From: Lachnospiraceae bacterium
Lineage (GTDB): Bacteria; Bacillota; Clostridia; Lachnospirales; Lachnospiraceae
Length of the DNA stretch: 16,189 bases
Direction of reading: 5' to 3'
Assembly: GCA_024684155.1 (NCBI GenBank)
Contig: JAIKXK010000335.1
Location: forward strand, 1 to 16,189
Below the pieces are notes generated by a model. It did not search any database, was not told the DNA's origin, and worked only from the letters and a program-made list of their open reading frames with translations. Of the stretch, positions 1-8,155 are shown piece by piece (the first letter of the stretch is position 1; each line of letters begins with the position of its first letter). Position numbers and translations under genes: made by a program.

Positions 1-1406
1 TTTAAGAAAGAACAATATCCTCTGAATGATTCATATAAATCTACCTTACTAATAATTTCCCATGGCGCATGCATATTTAACACGCCAACACCAGAGTCAA
101 TTACCGACATAGAGTAGTTACCTAAAATATAGGCGATAGTACCACCGCCACCTTGATCTACTTTTCCAAGTTCCGCTGTCTGGTAAGCAATTTCATCCTT
201 ATCAAACATTCCACGAAGTTCACCCATAAACTCTGCGGATGCATCGTTTGAGCCAGACTTTCCTCTGCTTCCTGTGTATTTGTTAAATACAATACCCTTT
301 CCGAAGTAGCATACATTTTTCTTTTCACTAACAGAAGGATAATTTGGATCAAAGGCCGCACTAACATCAGAAGAAAGTGCCTTTGAGTTTGTAAGAGCAC
401 GACGAACTACAAGTTCTGAATACTCTCCGCAAAGATTTGCAAGTTCTGCTACTGTATTTTCAAAGAATCTGCTTTCCATACCAGTAGCACCTACACTACC
501 GATTTCTTCCTTATCTACTAAAAGACATGCAAGAGTTCTTTTTGGATTTTTTGCTTCTGCAATTGCCATAAAAGAAGGATAAGCACACACTCTGTCATCA
601 TGTCCATATCCCATAATCATACTTTCATCAAATCCATAGTTTCTAGCTGCTCCGGCAGGAACTACTTCAATTTCAGCCGATAAGAAATCTTCTTCTTCCA
701 TATCATATTTTTCTTTTAAGATACGGAGAATATTTTGTTTCACCAAATCTTTTTTGTTTTCAGTTTCTTCTTTATCCTTACCTTTAACAGCTTTATCTAA
801 TGGCATGCTTCCAACAAGAATATCTAAAGCTTCTCCTTCAATTACCTTAGATGCCTTCTTGTCCATCTGTTCACCTGCTAAGTGAATCAAAAGATCTGAT
901 ACACCAAATACTGGATCACTAGGATCTTCACCGATATTTACAGTTACAACACTACCGTCTGTTTTTACAACAACTCCATGAAGAGCAAGTGGAAGTGTCA
1001 CCCACTGATATTTCTTAATACCACCATAATAGTGAGTATCTAAAAGTGCCATCTCTGTATCCTCATACAAAGGATTCTGTTTTAAATCAATACGAGGAGA
1101 ATCAATATGTGCACCTAAAATATTCATACCATTTTCTAAAGGTTCTTTTCCTACTACAAATAAAGCAAGACCTTTTCCACGGTTTGATAAATAAACCTTA
1201 TCTCCAGCCTTTAACTTTTTATTCTTTGCGATAATTTCAGATAAGTCTTTAAATCCTTTTTCTTGTGCTTCTTTAATAAAGTAAGAGGTACACTCTCTTT
1301 CTGTTTTACACAAAGATAAAAACTGACGATATCCTTCAGCAAAATCCATAACGACTTTGCGTTTTTTTCCTTCTGGGTACTTTTTCCAAGCGTTTTCTCT
1401 TTCCAT
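1..1406 (-). CDS. M18 family aminopeptidase (type 1), 3' end cut by window edge
   Basis: This is a zinc-dependent aminopeptidase that removes N-terminal residues from peptides in the cytoplasm. It reads open from ATG at 1406 to the left edge, giving 468 codons with no stop. The family is usually about 450-470 residues, so only a few residues are probably missing. Expected metal ligands and catalytic residues are visible: H100 and D102 in GAHIDSPRID, D270/D271 in GHDDR, E300/E301 in DKEEIGS, and H446 in LNMHAPWE. The stretch SSDVSAAFDPNYPS resembles the longer 'aminopeptidase 1' (apeA-like) branch, from memory. The start follows an AGAAGGAAG ribosome binding site, and the gene begins 20 bases after the hprK stop, so it is probably the last or a late gene of the ftsH-uvrC-hprK transcript. 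Family assignment is secure; the branch and the true peptide substrates are inferred. Confidence 0.93.
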   Translation of the reverse strand, partial: MERENAWKKYPEGKKRKVVMDFAEGYRQFLSLCKTERECTSYFIKEAQEKGFKDLSEIIAKNKKLKAGDKVYLSNRGKGLALFVVGKEPLENGMNILGAHIDSPRIDLKQNPLYEDTEMALLDTHYYGGIKKYQWVTLPLALHGVVVKTDGSVVTVNIGEDPSDPVFGVSDLLIHLAGEQMDKKASKVIEGEALDILVGSMPLDKAVKGKDKEETENKKDLVKQNILRILKEKYDMEEEDFLSAEIEVVPAGAARNYGFDESMIMGYGHDDRVCAYPSFMAIAEAKNPKRTLACLLVDKEEIGSVGATGMESRFFENTVAELANLCGEYSELVVRRALTNSKALSSDVSAAFDPNYPSVSEKKNVCYFGKGIVFNKYTGSRGKSGSNDASAEFMGELRGMFDKDEIAYQTAELGKVDQGGGGTIAYILGNYSMSVIDSGVGVLNMHAPWEIISKVDLYESFRGYCSFL

Positions 1407-1426
1407 GTTCTTCCTTCTTTCTATGC

Positions 1427-2362
1427 TTAATTTTCTGTTTTAGCAATATTGTTTTGAACACGACGATATAACTCTGTAGCTGCATTATAGCCCATCTTCT
1501 TTTGACGATGATTTACAGCTGCTGTTTCGCAAATAACAGCTAAGTTACGTCCTGGACGAATTGGAAGACTGTGGCAGGTTACCTTGTTTCCAAGAATTTC
1601 CATATATTCATCTTCTAATCCAATTCGATCGTATTCTGCTTCTTTTTTCCAATCTTCTAATTTAATTACAAAATCAATTTTTTGGTTTTCTTTTACACAT
1701 TCCACACCAAATAAACTCTTTACATCGATAATACCGATTCCACGGAGTTCAATTAAATGTTTTGTCACCTCTGGAGCACTGCCCATTAAAGTATTACTAG
1801 AAGTACGACGAATCACTACCACATCATCTGCTACCAGACGGTGTCCTCTTCGAATTAATTCCAGTGCTGCTTCTGATTTACCAATTCCACTTTCACCTGT
1901 AATCAAAAGACCTTCGCCATAAACATCTACCAACACTCCATGAATGGAGGTCATTGGAGCCAATTCATAATTTAGGAAATGAATTAACTCTGCCATAAAT
2001 TCTGAAGTTCCTCTTTCTGTTCCTAAAATCGGAATATTTCTTTCATTGGCAATATTTAAAATTCTTCGATCCGGCACAAATCCGCGACAGAAAATCATAC
2101 AGGGAATATCATAACTTAAAAGTTTATCAAAACTTTGTAATCTTTCTTCTTTTGATTGTTCACTCTGAAGGTAGGTCCATTCCACCATACCGATTAGCTG
2201 AATTCTTCCAGCTTCAAAGTGATCAAAGAATCCATTTAACTGCAATGCTGGACGATTGACATCCACCATGTTTACTTCATGTTCTTCCAGATTAATTTTA
2301 GAAGTAAAATTTCTCAAATCTAATTTTTCCACCAAAGTAGAAAGCTTTGCTCCGTCTCCCAT
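1427..2362 (-). CDS. hprK: HPr kinase/phosphorylase
   Basis: This bifunctional enzyme phosphorylates and dephosphorylates Ser46 of HPr (and usually Crh) in the cytoplasm, setting carbon catabolite repression through CcpA and sugar uptake through the phosphotransferase system. At 311 residues it has the family's normal length. The N-terminal domain covers about residues 1-130. The kinase core has H141 in HGVLVDVYGEG, the Walker A loop GESGIGKS at 156-163, the acidic pair D179-D180 in RLVADD, the HprK signature IELRGIGIIDVKSLFG at 204-219, and PIRPGRNLAVICE at 268-280. The ATG at 2362 is preceded by a strong GAAGGAGG site about 8 bases upstream. It lies 60 bases after uvrC with no terminator between, and 20 bases before the aminopeptidase. 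uvrC-hprK adjacency is a familiar clostridial arrangement. I saw no missing key residue. Confidence 0.97.
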   Translation of the reverse strand: MGDGAKLSTLVEKLDLRNFTSKINLEEHEVNMVDVNRPALQLNGFFDHFEAGRIQLIGMVEWTYLQSEQSKEERLQSFDKLLSYDIPCMIFCRGFVPDRRILNIANERNIPILGTERGTSEFMAELIHFLNYELAPMTSIHGVLVDVYGEGLLITGESGIGKSEAALELIRRGHRLVADDVVVIRRTSSNTLMGSAPEVTKHLIELRGIGIIDVKSLFGVECVKENQKIDFVIKLEDWKKEAEYDRIGLEDEYMEILGNKVTCHSLPIRPGRNLAVICETAAVNHRQKKMGYNAATELYRRVQNNIAKTEN

Positions 2363-2422
2363 ATCAAATACCTCCTTCTCACATTACCCTTAAATTTTAT
2401 AGTATTTTTAGGGTTTGTCAAT

Positions 2423-4264
2423 CTATCCTCTACGGAAATAATTGTATACATTTTCCGCTGCTTCACGATTCATTTCAGGGATTTCTAAAAGTTCCTCCAC
2501 AGAAGCATTTTTCATATCCTCTGCACTTTCAAAATTCCTCATTAAGGCTTTTCTTCTTGCAGGGCCGATTCCATCAATATCATCTAAGAAGCTCTTTACC
2601 TGAGCCTTGCCTCGAAGAGACTTGTGATATTCTATGGCAAAACGATGGGCTTCATCCTGTAGTCTTGTTACCAGTTTAAATCCCTCGCTGTGTTTATCAA
2701 TTGGAATCTCTTCATTTTGATAATACAACCCTCTGGTTCTATGATGATCATCCTTTACCATGCCACAGACAGGAATACTTAAATGTAACTCCTGTAATAC
2801 TTCTAACGCAATGTTTACCTGACCTTTTCCACCATCCATCATAATAACATCAGGAAATGAAGTAAAAGAATTTTCTTCCTGTTCTTCTTTGTCTTTTAAA
2901 CCGTGGGAAAACCTTCTGGTCAACACCTCTTTCATAGAAGCGTAATCGTTAGGGCCTTCCACTGTCTTTAATCGGAATTTCCTGTAATCACTTCGCTTTG
3001 GTTTACCTTTTTCAAACACTACCATGGAGCCTACTGAAGCAAATCCAGAAGTATTTGAAATATCATAGGCTTCCATTCGATTAATACTATCTAATCCTAT
3101 TAGAGAAGCAATTTCTTTCATCGCTCCAATGGTACGCCCTTCTTCTCTTTTGATTCTCTCCCGATCTGAATCTAGTACCATTTTGGCGTTCTTTTCTGCC
3201 AATTCTACAAGCTTTTCTTTTGCACCTCGTTTTGGGGTTCGAAGGTAAACTTTCTTTCCCTTTTTTTCAGAGAGCCAGTCCGCTAAAATTTCTGCACGCT
3301 CTAACTCTTCCTGCACATACACTTCCTTTGGTATGATTGGCGTACCTGCATAAAACTGTTGTAAAAAAGCTTCTATTACATCGGATTTTGATTCTTCTAT
3401 TTTTACATTTAAAAAGAAGTGATCTCGTCCTATCATCTTTCCATTTCGAATAAAAAAGATTTGAACTACTGCATCCTCGCCATCCGTAGCGACTGCTACA
3501 ATATCCTTATCCTCGCCATCAGAAGCTGTAATCTTTTGTTTCTCCATACAAGACTTCACACTTTCTAATAAATCTCTGTATGTAGCTGCTTTTTCAAACT
3601 CCAGCTCATCAGATGCTTTCTGCATCTTTTCTTTTAAATCCTTTACAACCGGTTCATACTTTCCATCCAAAAAGGAAATCGCTGCCTCTACGTTTTTATT
3701 GTATTCCACCTGAGAAACCTGTCCTCTGCAAACCCCAAGGCACTGCTTCATATGATAATTCAAGCAAGGGCGTTTCTTTCCAAAGGCTTCTGGAAATTTT
3801 TGATTGCAGGTACGTAATTTATATAATTTTTGTACCAGATCAATCGTATCTCGCACCGCATTCCCGCTGGTAAAGGGTCCAAAATATTTAGACTTATCCT
3901 TTTTTAATTGCCGGGAAAATAAAACTCTAGGATAGGCTTCTCCCAGAGTTACTTTAATGTAAGGATAGGTCTTATCATCTCGAAGTAAGGTGTTGTACTT
4001 TGGTCTATGTTCTTTTATAAGATTACATTCCAACACCAAAGCTTCTAATTCAGAGTCTGTCACAATATATTCAAATCGTCTGATGTGTGAAACCATTTGC
4101 TTTTTTCTGATTCCTTCATCATGGGATGGTTGAAAATATTGATGCACTCGCTTTGTTAAACTAACAGCCTTACCAATATAGATAATCGCATCCTTTTCAT
4201 CGTGCATAATATAAACTCCCGGTTGATCCGGGAGTTTTGTAAGTTCTTCTTCAATATTAAACAT
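2423..4264 (-). CDS. uvrC: Excinuclease ABC subunit C (UvrC)
   Basis: UvrC is the nuclease of bacterial nucleotide excision repair: after UvrAB finds damage it cuts on both sides of the lesion. From ATG 4264 it is 613 residues, a normal length. Domains in order: GIY-YIG nuclease for the 3' incision (about 10-95; GVY at 16-18, YIG at 29-31, R39); a four-cysteine cluster C153, C167, C175, C179 that matches the iron-sulphur site described in UvrC proteins; a UVR motif that binds UvrB (about 203-238); an RNase H-like domain for the 5' incision with D401 (DISN), D477 (MMDGGKGQ) and H540 (DEAHRF); and a C-terminal helix-hairpin-helix DNA-binding domain (about 560-610). A longer reading from a TTG at 4339 is possible but has no good ribosome site and would overlap ftsH. 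The chosen ATG lies one base past the ftsH stop, so translation is probably coupled. Confidence 0.97.
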   Translation of the reverse strand: MFNIEEELTKLPDQPGVYIMHDEKDAIIYIGKAVSLTKRVHQYFQPSHDEGIRKKQMVSHIRRFEYIVTDSELEALVLECNLIKEHRPKYNTLLRDDKTYPYIKVTLGEAYPRVLFSRQLKKDKSKYFGPFTSGNAVRDTIDLVQKLYKLRTCNQKFPEAFGKKRPCLNYHMKQCLGVCRGQVSQVEYNKNVEAAISFLDGKYEPVVKDLKEKMQKASDELEFEKAATYRDLLESVKSCMEKQKITASDGEDKDIVAVATDGEDAVVQIFFIRNGKMIGRDHFFLNVKIEESKSDVIEAFLQQFYAGTPIIPKEVYVQEELERAEILADWLSEKKGKKVYLRTPKRGAKEKLVELAEKNAKMVLDSDRERIKREEGRTIGAMKEIASLIGLDSINRMEAYDISNTSGFASVGSMVVFEKGKPKRSDYRKFRLKTVEGPNDYASMKEVLTRRFSHGLKDKEEQEENSFTSFPDVIMMDGGKGQVNIALEVLQELHLSIPVCGMVKDDHHRTRGLYYQNEEIPIDKHSEGFKLVTRLQDEAHRFAIEYHKSLRGKAQVKSFLDDIDGIGPARRKALMRNFESAEDMKNASVEELLEIPEMNREAAENVYNYFRRG

Positions 4265-4265
4265 A

Positions 4266-6281
4266 TTAATCTCCTGTCGTGAAATTGATATGTTGTCCTT
4301 TCGTATTTGCAGATACTTCTTCTGAAGTTTCATCCACAAACATTTCTTCTTCTTTTTCTTCCTCTTCCTCTTCTATTCCTGTCATCTCTCTAAAAAGACT
4401 CATAAATTCTTTACCAGAAATAGTTTCATGTTCATAGAGGTAATCAGAAATCTTATCTAATACTTCTCGATTCTCTTCTAGTAGTTTATACGCAGTTTCA
4501 TAACAAGAAGTAATCATGGAAAGAACTTCTTTATCAATTTCTGCTGCTGTTTCCTCACCACAGGTTAAAGACGCTCTTCCTTCTAAGTACTGGCTTTCTA
4601 CTGTAGCAAGTCCCATCATTCCAAACTTATCGCTCATACCAAATCTGGTAACCATATTTCTGGCGATGGATGTGGCATTTTCAATATCGTTTGCAGCTCC
4701 AGAGGTATAAGTTCCAAAAACAATTTGTTCTGCTGCACGTCCACCCATATAGGTTGTGATCTTAGCGATTAATTCTTCTTTTGTTTCTAAGAATTTTTCC
4801 TCTTCCGGAGTCTGTAAGGTATAACCTAGCGCTCCCATAGTACGAGGTACAATGGTAATCTTTTGTACTGGCTCTGAGTTCTTTTGAAGTGCAGAAACCA
4901 GGGCATGTCCAACTTCATGATAAGCTACGTGTTTACGCTCCTTATCACTCATAGCCCGGTCTTTCTTTTCCTTACCGCCTACTGCAACCAGTTCAAATGC
5001 TTCAAACAAATCATCCTGATTAACATATTTTCTTCCAGCCTTAACTGCAATAATTGCAGCCTCGTTAATAATATTTGCAAGATCAGATCCAACTAAACCT
5101 GCAGAAGCTAAAGCCAATGCTTCTAGGTCTACCGTCTCATCCATATGAACGTCTTTTGAATGCACCTTTAAGGTTTCTACACGGCCTTTCAAATCAGGTC
5201 GATCTGCAATAATCCGACGATCAAAACGTCCTGGACGAAGAAGAGCCTTATCCAAAACTTCTGGACGGTTTGTTGCTGCAAGAATTAACACACCCTTGGA
5301 TGAATCAAATCCATCCATTTCTGCCAATAACTGGTTTAGTGTCTGTTCACGCTCATCATTGCCACCGCCAAATCTCGAATCACGGCTTTTACCAATGGCA
5401 TCTATCTCATCAATAAAAATAATACAAGGTGCCTGTTTTTGTGCTTCCTTAAATAAATCTCTTACACGAGATGCACCAACACCAACAAACATTTCTACAA
5501 AGTCAGAACCCGCAAGGGAGAAGAAAGGAACTCCTGCTTCTCCAGCCACTGCTTTGGCAAGTAAGGTTTTACCTGTACCGGGAGGTCCAACCAAAAGAGC
5601 ACCCTTTGGCAATTTTGCACCAATGGAAGTATATTTTTTGGGATTATTTAAAAAGTCTACCATTTCCTGTAAAGACTCTTTTGCCTCATCCTGTCCTGCT
5701 ACATCTGCAAAGGTAACACCAGTACTTTTTTCAACATAAACCTTTGCATTGCTTCTTCCAACTCCCATGGCTCCGCCACCCATATTTCTCATGAAAAGGC
5801 CGAAGATTACCCATAGGATTAAAAGCGGTAATACAAAGCTTAAAATATTGTAAATCACAGTAGAGGTAGAACCTGAACTTCCTCGGCTTACTTCTACATT
5901 ATGTTCCTTTAATAAAGGAAGCAATTCTTCATCGTTTAAATATCCAGTATAGTAAGTCACTGTCAAACTCTGACCGGTACTCTTTAAATAAGAATCCTGC
6001 ATTTCTGCCTGTTCTTCCGAAGCCGCAAAATCCGAGTCCTCATTTAAAGTTATGGTAATGGTCTCACTGGTAATTTCTACCGATTTTACCTGATCCTCCT
6101 CAACTAAGTCTATAAACTGGCTATAGCTAATTTCCACCTTTGTACTGGATGCACCACTATTCCAAAAATAAGTTGTTATAAGAAGCGCAATTAGCGAAAA
6201 CAGCACCAGCATCATCAATGGCTGATGATTGTTATTCTTGTTTTCGTTTCCACCTTTACGGTCGTTGTTGTTTTCGTTCAT
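4266..6281 (-). CDS. ftsH: ATP-dependent zinc metalloprotease FtsH
   Basis: FtsH is the membrane-anchored AAA+ protease that extracts and degrades misfolded membrane proteins and selected regulators. The 671-residue product has a short cytoplasmic N-terminus rich in Asn, TM1 (about 21-40), an extracytoplasmic domain (about 45-140), TM2 (about 142-165) and the AAA module. In the AAA module I see Walker A GPPGTGKT 232-239, the pore loop MFVG at 264-267, Walker B IIFIDE 287-292, and the second region of homology with arginine fingers R349/R352. The M41 protease follows, with the zinc site HEVGH 455-459 (commonly HEAGH) and the third ligand D532 in ANDIENAT. The C-terminus ends in a strongly acidic, probably disordered tail (about 637-656). 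ATG 6281 follows CGGAGGA. A strong promoter sits just upstream (6327-6355), making ftsH the first gene of ftsH-uvrC-hprK-aminopeptidase. I am confident in this call; partner proteins cannot be read from sequence. Confidence 0.98.
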   Translation of the reverse strand: MNENNNDRKGGNENKNNNHQPLMMLVLFSLIALLITTYFWNSGASSTKVEISYSQFIDLVEEDQVKSVEITSETITITLNEDSDFAASEEQAEMQDSYLKSTGQSLTVTYYTGYLNDEELLPLLKEHNVEVSRGSSGSTSTVIYNILSFVLPLLILWVIFGLFMRNMGGGAMGVGRSNAKVYVEKSTGVTFADVAGQDEAKESLQEMVDFLNNPKKYTSIGAKLPKGALLVGPPGTGKTLLAKAVAGEAGVPFFSLAGSDFVEMFVGVGASRVRDLFKEAQKQAPCIIFIDEIDAIGKSRDSRFGGGNDEREQTLNQLLAEMDGFDSSKGVLILAATNRPEVLDKALLRPGRFDRRIIADRPDLKGRVETLKVHSKDVHMDETVDLEALALASAGLVGSDLANIINEAAIIAVKAGRKYVNQDDLFEAFELVAVGGKEKKDRAMSDKERKHVAYHEVGHALVSALQKNSEPVQKITIVPRTMGALGYTLQTPEEEKFLETKEELIAKITTYMGGRAAEQIVFGTYTSGAANDIENATSIARNMVTRFGMSDKFGMMGLATVESQYLEGRASLTCGEETAAEIDKEVLSMITSCYETAYKLLEENREVLDKISDYLYEHETISGKEFMSLFREMTGIEEEEEEKEEEMFVDETSEEVSANTKGQHINFTTGD
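4270..4275 (-). promoter_or_regulatory. Ribosome binding site fixing the uvrC start
   Basis: The minus strand reads AGGAGA five bases before the ATG at 4264. The site lies entirely inside the last codons of ftsH. It favours the 613-residue UvrC over the TTG-initiated longer form, and suggests that ribosomes finishing ftsH help start uvrC. Confidence 0.8.
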
Positions 6282-6326
6282 TTAGTCCTCCGTATCTATT
6301 ACCTTCTCCACCTGTAAAGTAGTGAA

Positions 6327-6355
6327 ATTATAAAATTAAATTTCATACAATGCAA
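6327..6355 (-). promoter_or_regulatory. Sigma-A-type promoter for ftsH operon
   Basis: On the minus strand a -35 box TTGCAT (6350-6355) is followed by exactly 17 bases and a perfect -10 box TATAAT (6327-6332). This predicts a start near 6320 and a leader of about 39 bases holding the ftsH ribosome binding site (CGGAGGA). It sits in the 108-base gap between the ABC ATPase gene and ftsH. The A/T-rich bases between the ABC stop codon and the -35 box (6356-6389) show no convincing terminator hairpin, so read-through from upstream may add to ftsH expression. Confidence 0.82.
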
Positions 6356-6389
6356 TAGATATGCTTGTTTTTTAATAAAAATTTAAGAT

Positions 6390-7184
6390 TTAAGAAAGGA
6401 TTGCCTGGTCATTTGTAAATTCAGTACCAGAAACCTCCTCAAACTTATGTAAAAGATCTTCAATGGTAAGATTCTTTTTTTCTTCTCCTGCAATGTTTAC
6501 AATAATTTTTCCTTCATTCATCATAATCAGACGATTTCCATGAACAATGGCATCTCTCATATTATGTGTAACCATCATGGTTGTAAGATTGTTTTCTTTA
6601 ATTACTTTTTCTGTAGCATCTAACACTGTTGCTGCGGTTTTGGGATCTAAGGCAGCAGTATGCTCATCTAAAAGTAAAAGCTTTGGTTTTTGAAGTGTTG
6701 CCATCAAAAGCGTAAGGGCCTGGCGCTGACCACCAGATAAAAGTCCTACCTTTGCAGTCATGCGGTCTTCTAATCCCAAATCCAGTTCTTTTAACAAATG
6801 ATAATAACGCTCTTTTTCTTCTTTTGTAATACCCCACTTTAGTCCTCTGCCTTTTCCGCGACGAGCTGCCAAAGCAAGATTTTCTTCAATTTCCATGTCT
6901 GCAGCAGTTCCTGTCATTGGATCCTGGAATACACGTCCTAAATAAGCAGCCCGCTTATACTCACACAATCCCGTAACATCTACTCCATCAATTTCAATGG
7001 TTCCCTCATCCACTGGCCAAACACCTGCCACTGCATTTAAGAGAGTCGACTTTCCTGCCCCATTTCCGCCAATAACGGTAACGAATTCTCCTTCTTCAAG
7101 GGTTAAATCCACACCATTTAATGCTACCTTTTCATTAATGGTACCCGGATTAAAGGTTTTGTGTATATTGGTTACTTTCATCAT
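6390..7184 (-). CDS. ABC transporter ATP-binding protein (TrpZ/COG1101-like)
   Basis: This is the cytoplasmic ATPase of an ABC importer, powering the permease encoded just upstream. The 264-residue protein has all nucleotide-binding motifs: Walker A GGNGAGKST 39-47, Q-loop Q87 in VFQDP, signature LSGGQRQ 149-155, Walker B LLLLDE 169-174 followed by the D-loop AALD, and switch histidine H207 in VTHNM. The start overlaps the permease stop as ATGA (ATG 7184, TGA 7183-7181), which implies translational coupling and a two-gene complex. A second ATG directly follows at 7181; the AGGAGG site upstream could serve either. Together with the lipoprotein at 8156-9166 it makes a complete importer of the kind annotated as tryptophan/tyrosine-type or 'uncharacterised' (COG2984/4120/1101). 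The substrate is unknown; its place after nadABC hints at an NAD-related compound, which is inference only. Confidence 0.92.
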   Translation of the reverse strand: MMKVTNIHKTFNPGTINEKVALNGVDLTLEEGEFVTVIGGNGAGKSTLLNAVAGVWPVDEGTIEIDGVDVTGLCEYKRAAYLGRVFQDPMTGTAADMEIEENLALAARRGKGRGLKWGITKEEKERYYHLLKELDLGLEDRMTAKVGLLSGGQRQALTLLMATLQKPKLLLLDEHTAALDPKTAATVLDATEKVIKENNLTTMMVTHNMRDAIVHGNRLIMMNEGKIIVNIAGEEKKNLTIEDLLHKFEEVSGTEFTNDQAILS

Positions 7185-8104
7185 TTTGCGCTACCTCCTC
7201 TTTTTCCTGCTTTGCGGAAGGAATTTTGTGACTGCCCTTTCAAATAAGGTACAGCCAGGAAAATAGCAACTATAATTGCTGTAAATAACTTCAAGTCGTT
7301 GGTTGGCATCTTTAACCATAACACAACCCCAATAACGATATAATAAATGATTGCTCCAATCACTACGAAAGTCAGGCGAAGAATAAAATTCATCTTCTTT
7401 CCAACAATAGCATGTCCTAATACTTCCCCAATAATTACTGCAGCAAGTCCAATTACAATGGCGCCACGGCCCATATTGATATCAGCAAATCCCTGGTATT
7501 GCGCAATCAAGCCACCAGACAACGCAACAAAACCATTACTGATTGCAAGTGCAATGACCTTCATTAAATTAATATTGATTCCCTGAGCACGACTCATCGC
7601 TGGATTGTTTCCAACCGCACGAATTGCACTTCCCTGCTCAGTTCCAAAATACCAATACATAATTCCGATAATCACTACGACAAAAATTACGGAAATGATA
7701 ATGGTTTTTGGCAAATATCGAAGGGATACCAATAGAGGATATTGATTTACGTTAACCGCTAAGTTAGATCCCCCTAAAATATTTAAGTTTACGGAATATA
7801 GTGCAATCTGTGTCAAAATACTTGCTAAAATTCCCGGAATACCCAAAAGGGTATGTAAAAGTCCTGTTACAAGTCCAGCTAACACTCCTGTTCCAAAAGC
7901 TGCCAATAGTGCAACGGAAGCCGGTGTACCATTTAGAATTAATACAACAGCAATTGCACCTCCAGTAGCAAAAGAACCATCTACTGTTAAGTCTGCAAAA
8001 TCTAAAATACGAAATGTTAAAAATACCCCGATTGCCATAATGCCCCAAATGATTCCCTGGGCCACATCACCTGGCAATGCGTTTATTAAATTAATGAAAG
8101 ACAT
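7181..8104 (-). CDS. ABC transporter permease (TrpY/COG4120-like, BPD_transp_2 type)
   Basis: This is the membrane subunit of the importer. The 307-residue protein has about eight or nine hydrophobic segments, for example around residues 13-33, 44-60, 62-86, 91-110, 133-153, 183-202, 211-234, 243-264 and 271-288. It also has a cytoplasmic coupling stretch at 154-177 (GTEQGSAIRAVGNNP and following), typical of the branched-chain amino acid/ribose-type permease fold. A basic tail (GKRGGSAK) is probably cytoplasmic. I chose ATG 8104, six bases after GGAGG. A TTG at 8149 would add 15 residues but starts inside the hairpin at 8125-8150 and has no ribosome site. The stop overlaps the ATPase start by four bases. 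The gap of 51 bases after the lipoprotein gene is filled by that hairpin. The role in transport is secure; the substrate is not known. Confidence 0.92.
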   Translation of the reverse strand: MSFINLINALPGDVAQGIIWGIMAIGVFLTFRILDFADLTVDGSFATGGAIAVVLILNGTPASVALLAAFGTGVLAGLVTGLLHTLLGIPGILASILTQIALYSVNLNILGGSNLAVNVNQYPLLVSLRYLPKTIIISVIFVVVIIGIMYWYFGTEQGSAIRAVGNNPAMSRAQGININLMKVIALAISNGFVALSGGLIAQYQGFADINMGRGAIVIGLAAVIIGEVLGHAIVGKKMNFILRLTFVVIGAIIYYIVIGVVLWLKMPTNDLKLFTAIIVAIFLAVPYLKGQSQNSFRKAGKRGGSAK

Positions 8105-8109
8105 TGTTT

Positions 8110-8114
8110 CCTCC
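8110..8114 (-). promoter_or_regulatory. Ribosome binding site fixing the permease start
   Basis: The minus strand reads TTGGAGGAAACA directly before ATG 8104, with GGAGG five to six bases from the start. It is the reason for preferring the 307-residue permease over the longer TTG-initiated reading. Confidence 0.8.
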
Positions 8115-8124
8115 AAAATTGTTT

Positions 8125-8150
8125 CTTGCCGGGCTTTTCGGCCCGGCAAG
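8125..8150 (-). promoter_or_regulatory. Intercistronic GC-rich hairpin between lipoprotein and permease genes
   Basis: There is a perfect 10-base-pair inverted repeat, CTTGCCGGGC / GCCCGGCAAG, with a six-base loop (CGAAAA on the minus strand). It starts five bases after the lipoprotein stop codon. On the coding strand it is followed by AAACAATTTT and the permease ribosome site, not by a clean U-tract, so full termination is unlikely. By analogy with other binding-protein operons it probably protects the upstream message or causes partial termination, giving more binding protein than membrane subunit. On the opposite strand the tail TTATTTTATT looks more terminator-like, but no gene points that way here. 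Confidence 0.75.
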
Positions 8151-8155
8151 TTATT

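Noticed and set aside
4265..4339. UvrC starting at TTG 4339 (638 residues)
   Set aside because: It would overlap ftsH by 74 bases, has no good ribosome site, and adds residues with no family counterpart. ATG 4264 has AGGAGA at the right distance and matches UvrC N-termini.
5296..5739. 147-residue plus-strand open frame opposite the FtsH ATPase core
   Set aside because: It is a mirror of the conserved AAA region, with no ribosome site or domain. Other plus-strand frames across the window (for example 1584-1922 and 9843-10166) fail for the same reason.
6356..6389. Terminator after the importer ATPase gene
   Set aside because: Only short A/T pairings can form, with no stable stem.
8105..8149. 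Permease starting at TTG 8149
   Set aside because: The start would lie in the arm of a stable hairpin with no ribosome site; ATG 8104 follows GGAGG and begins with a sensible N-terminus.
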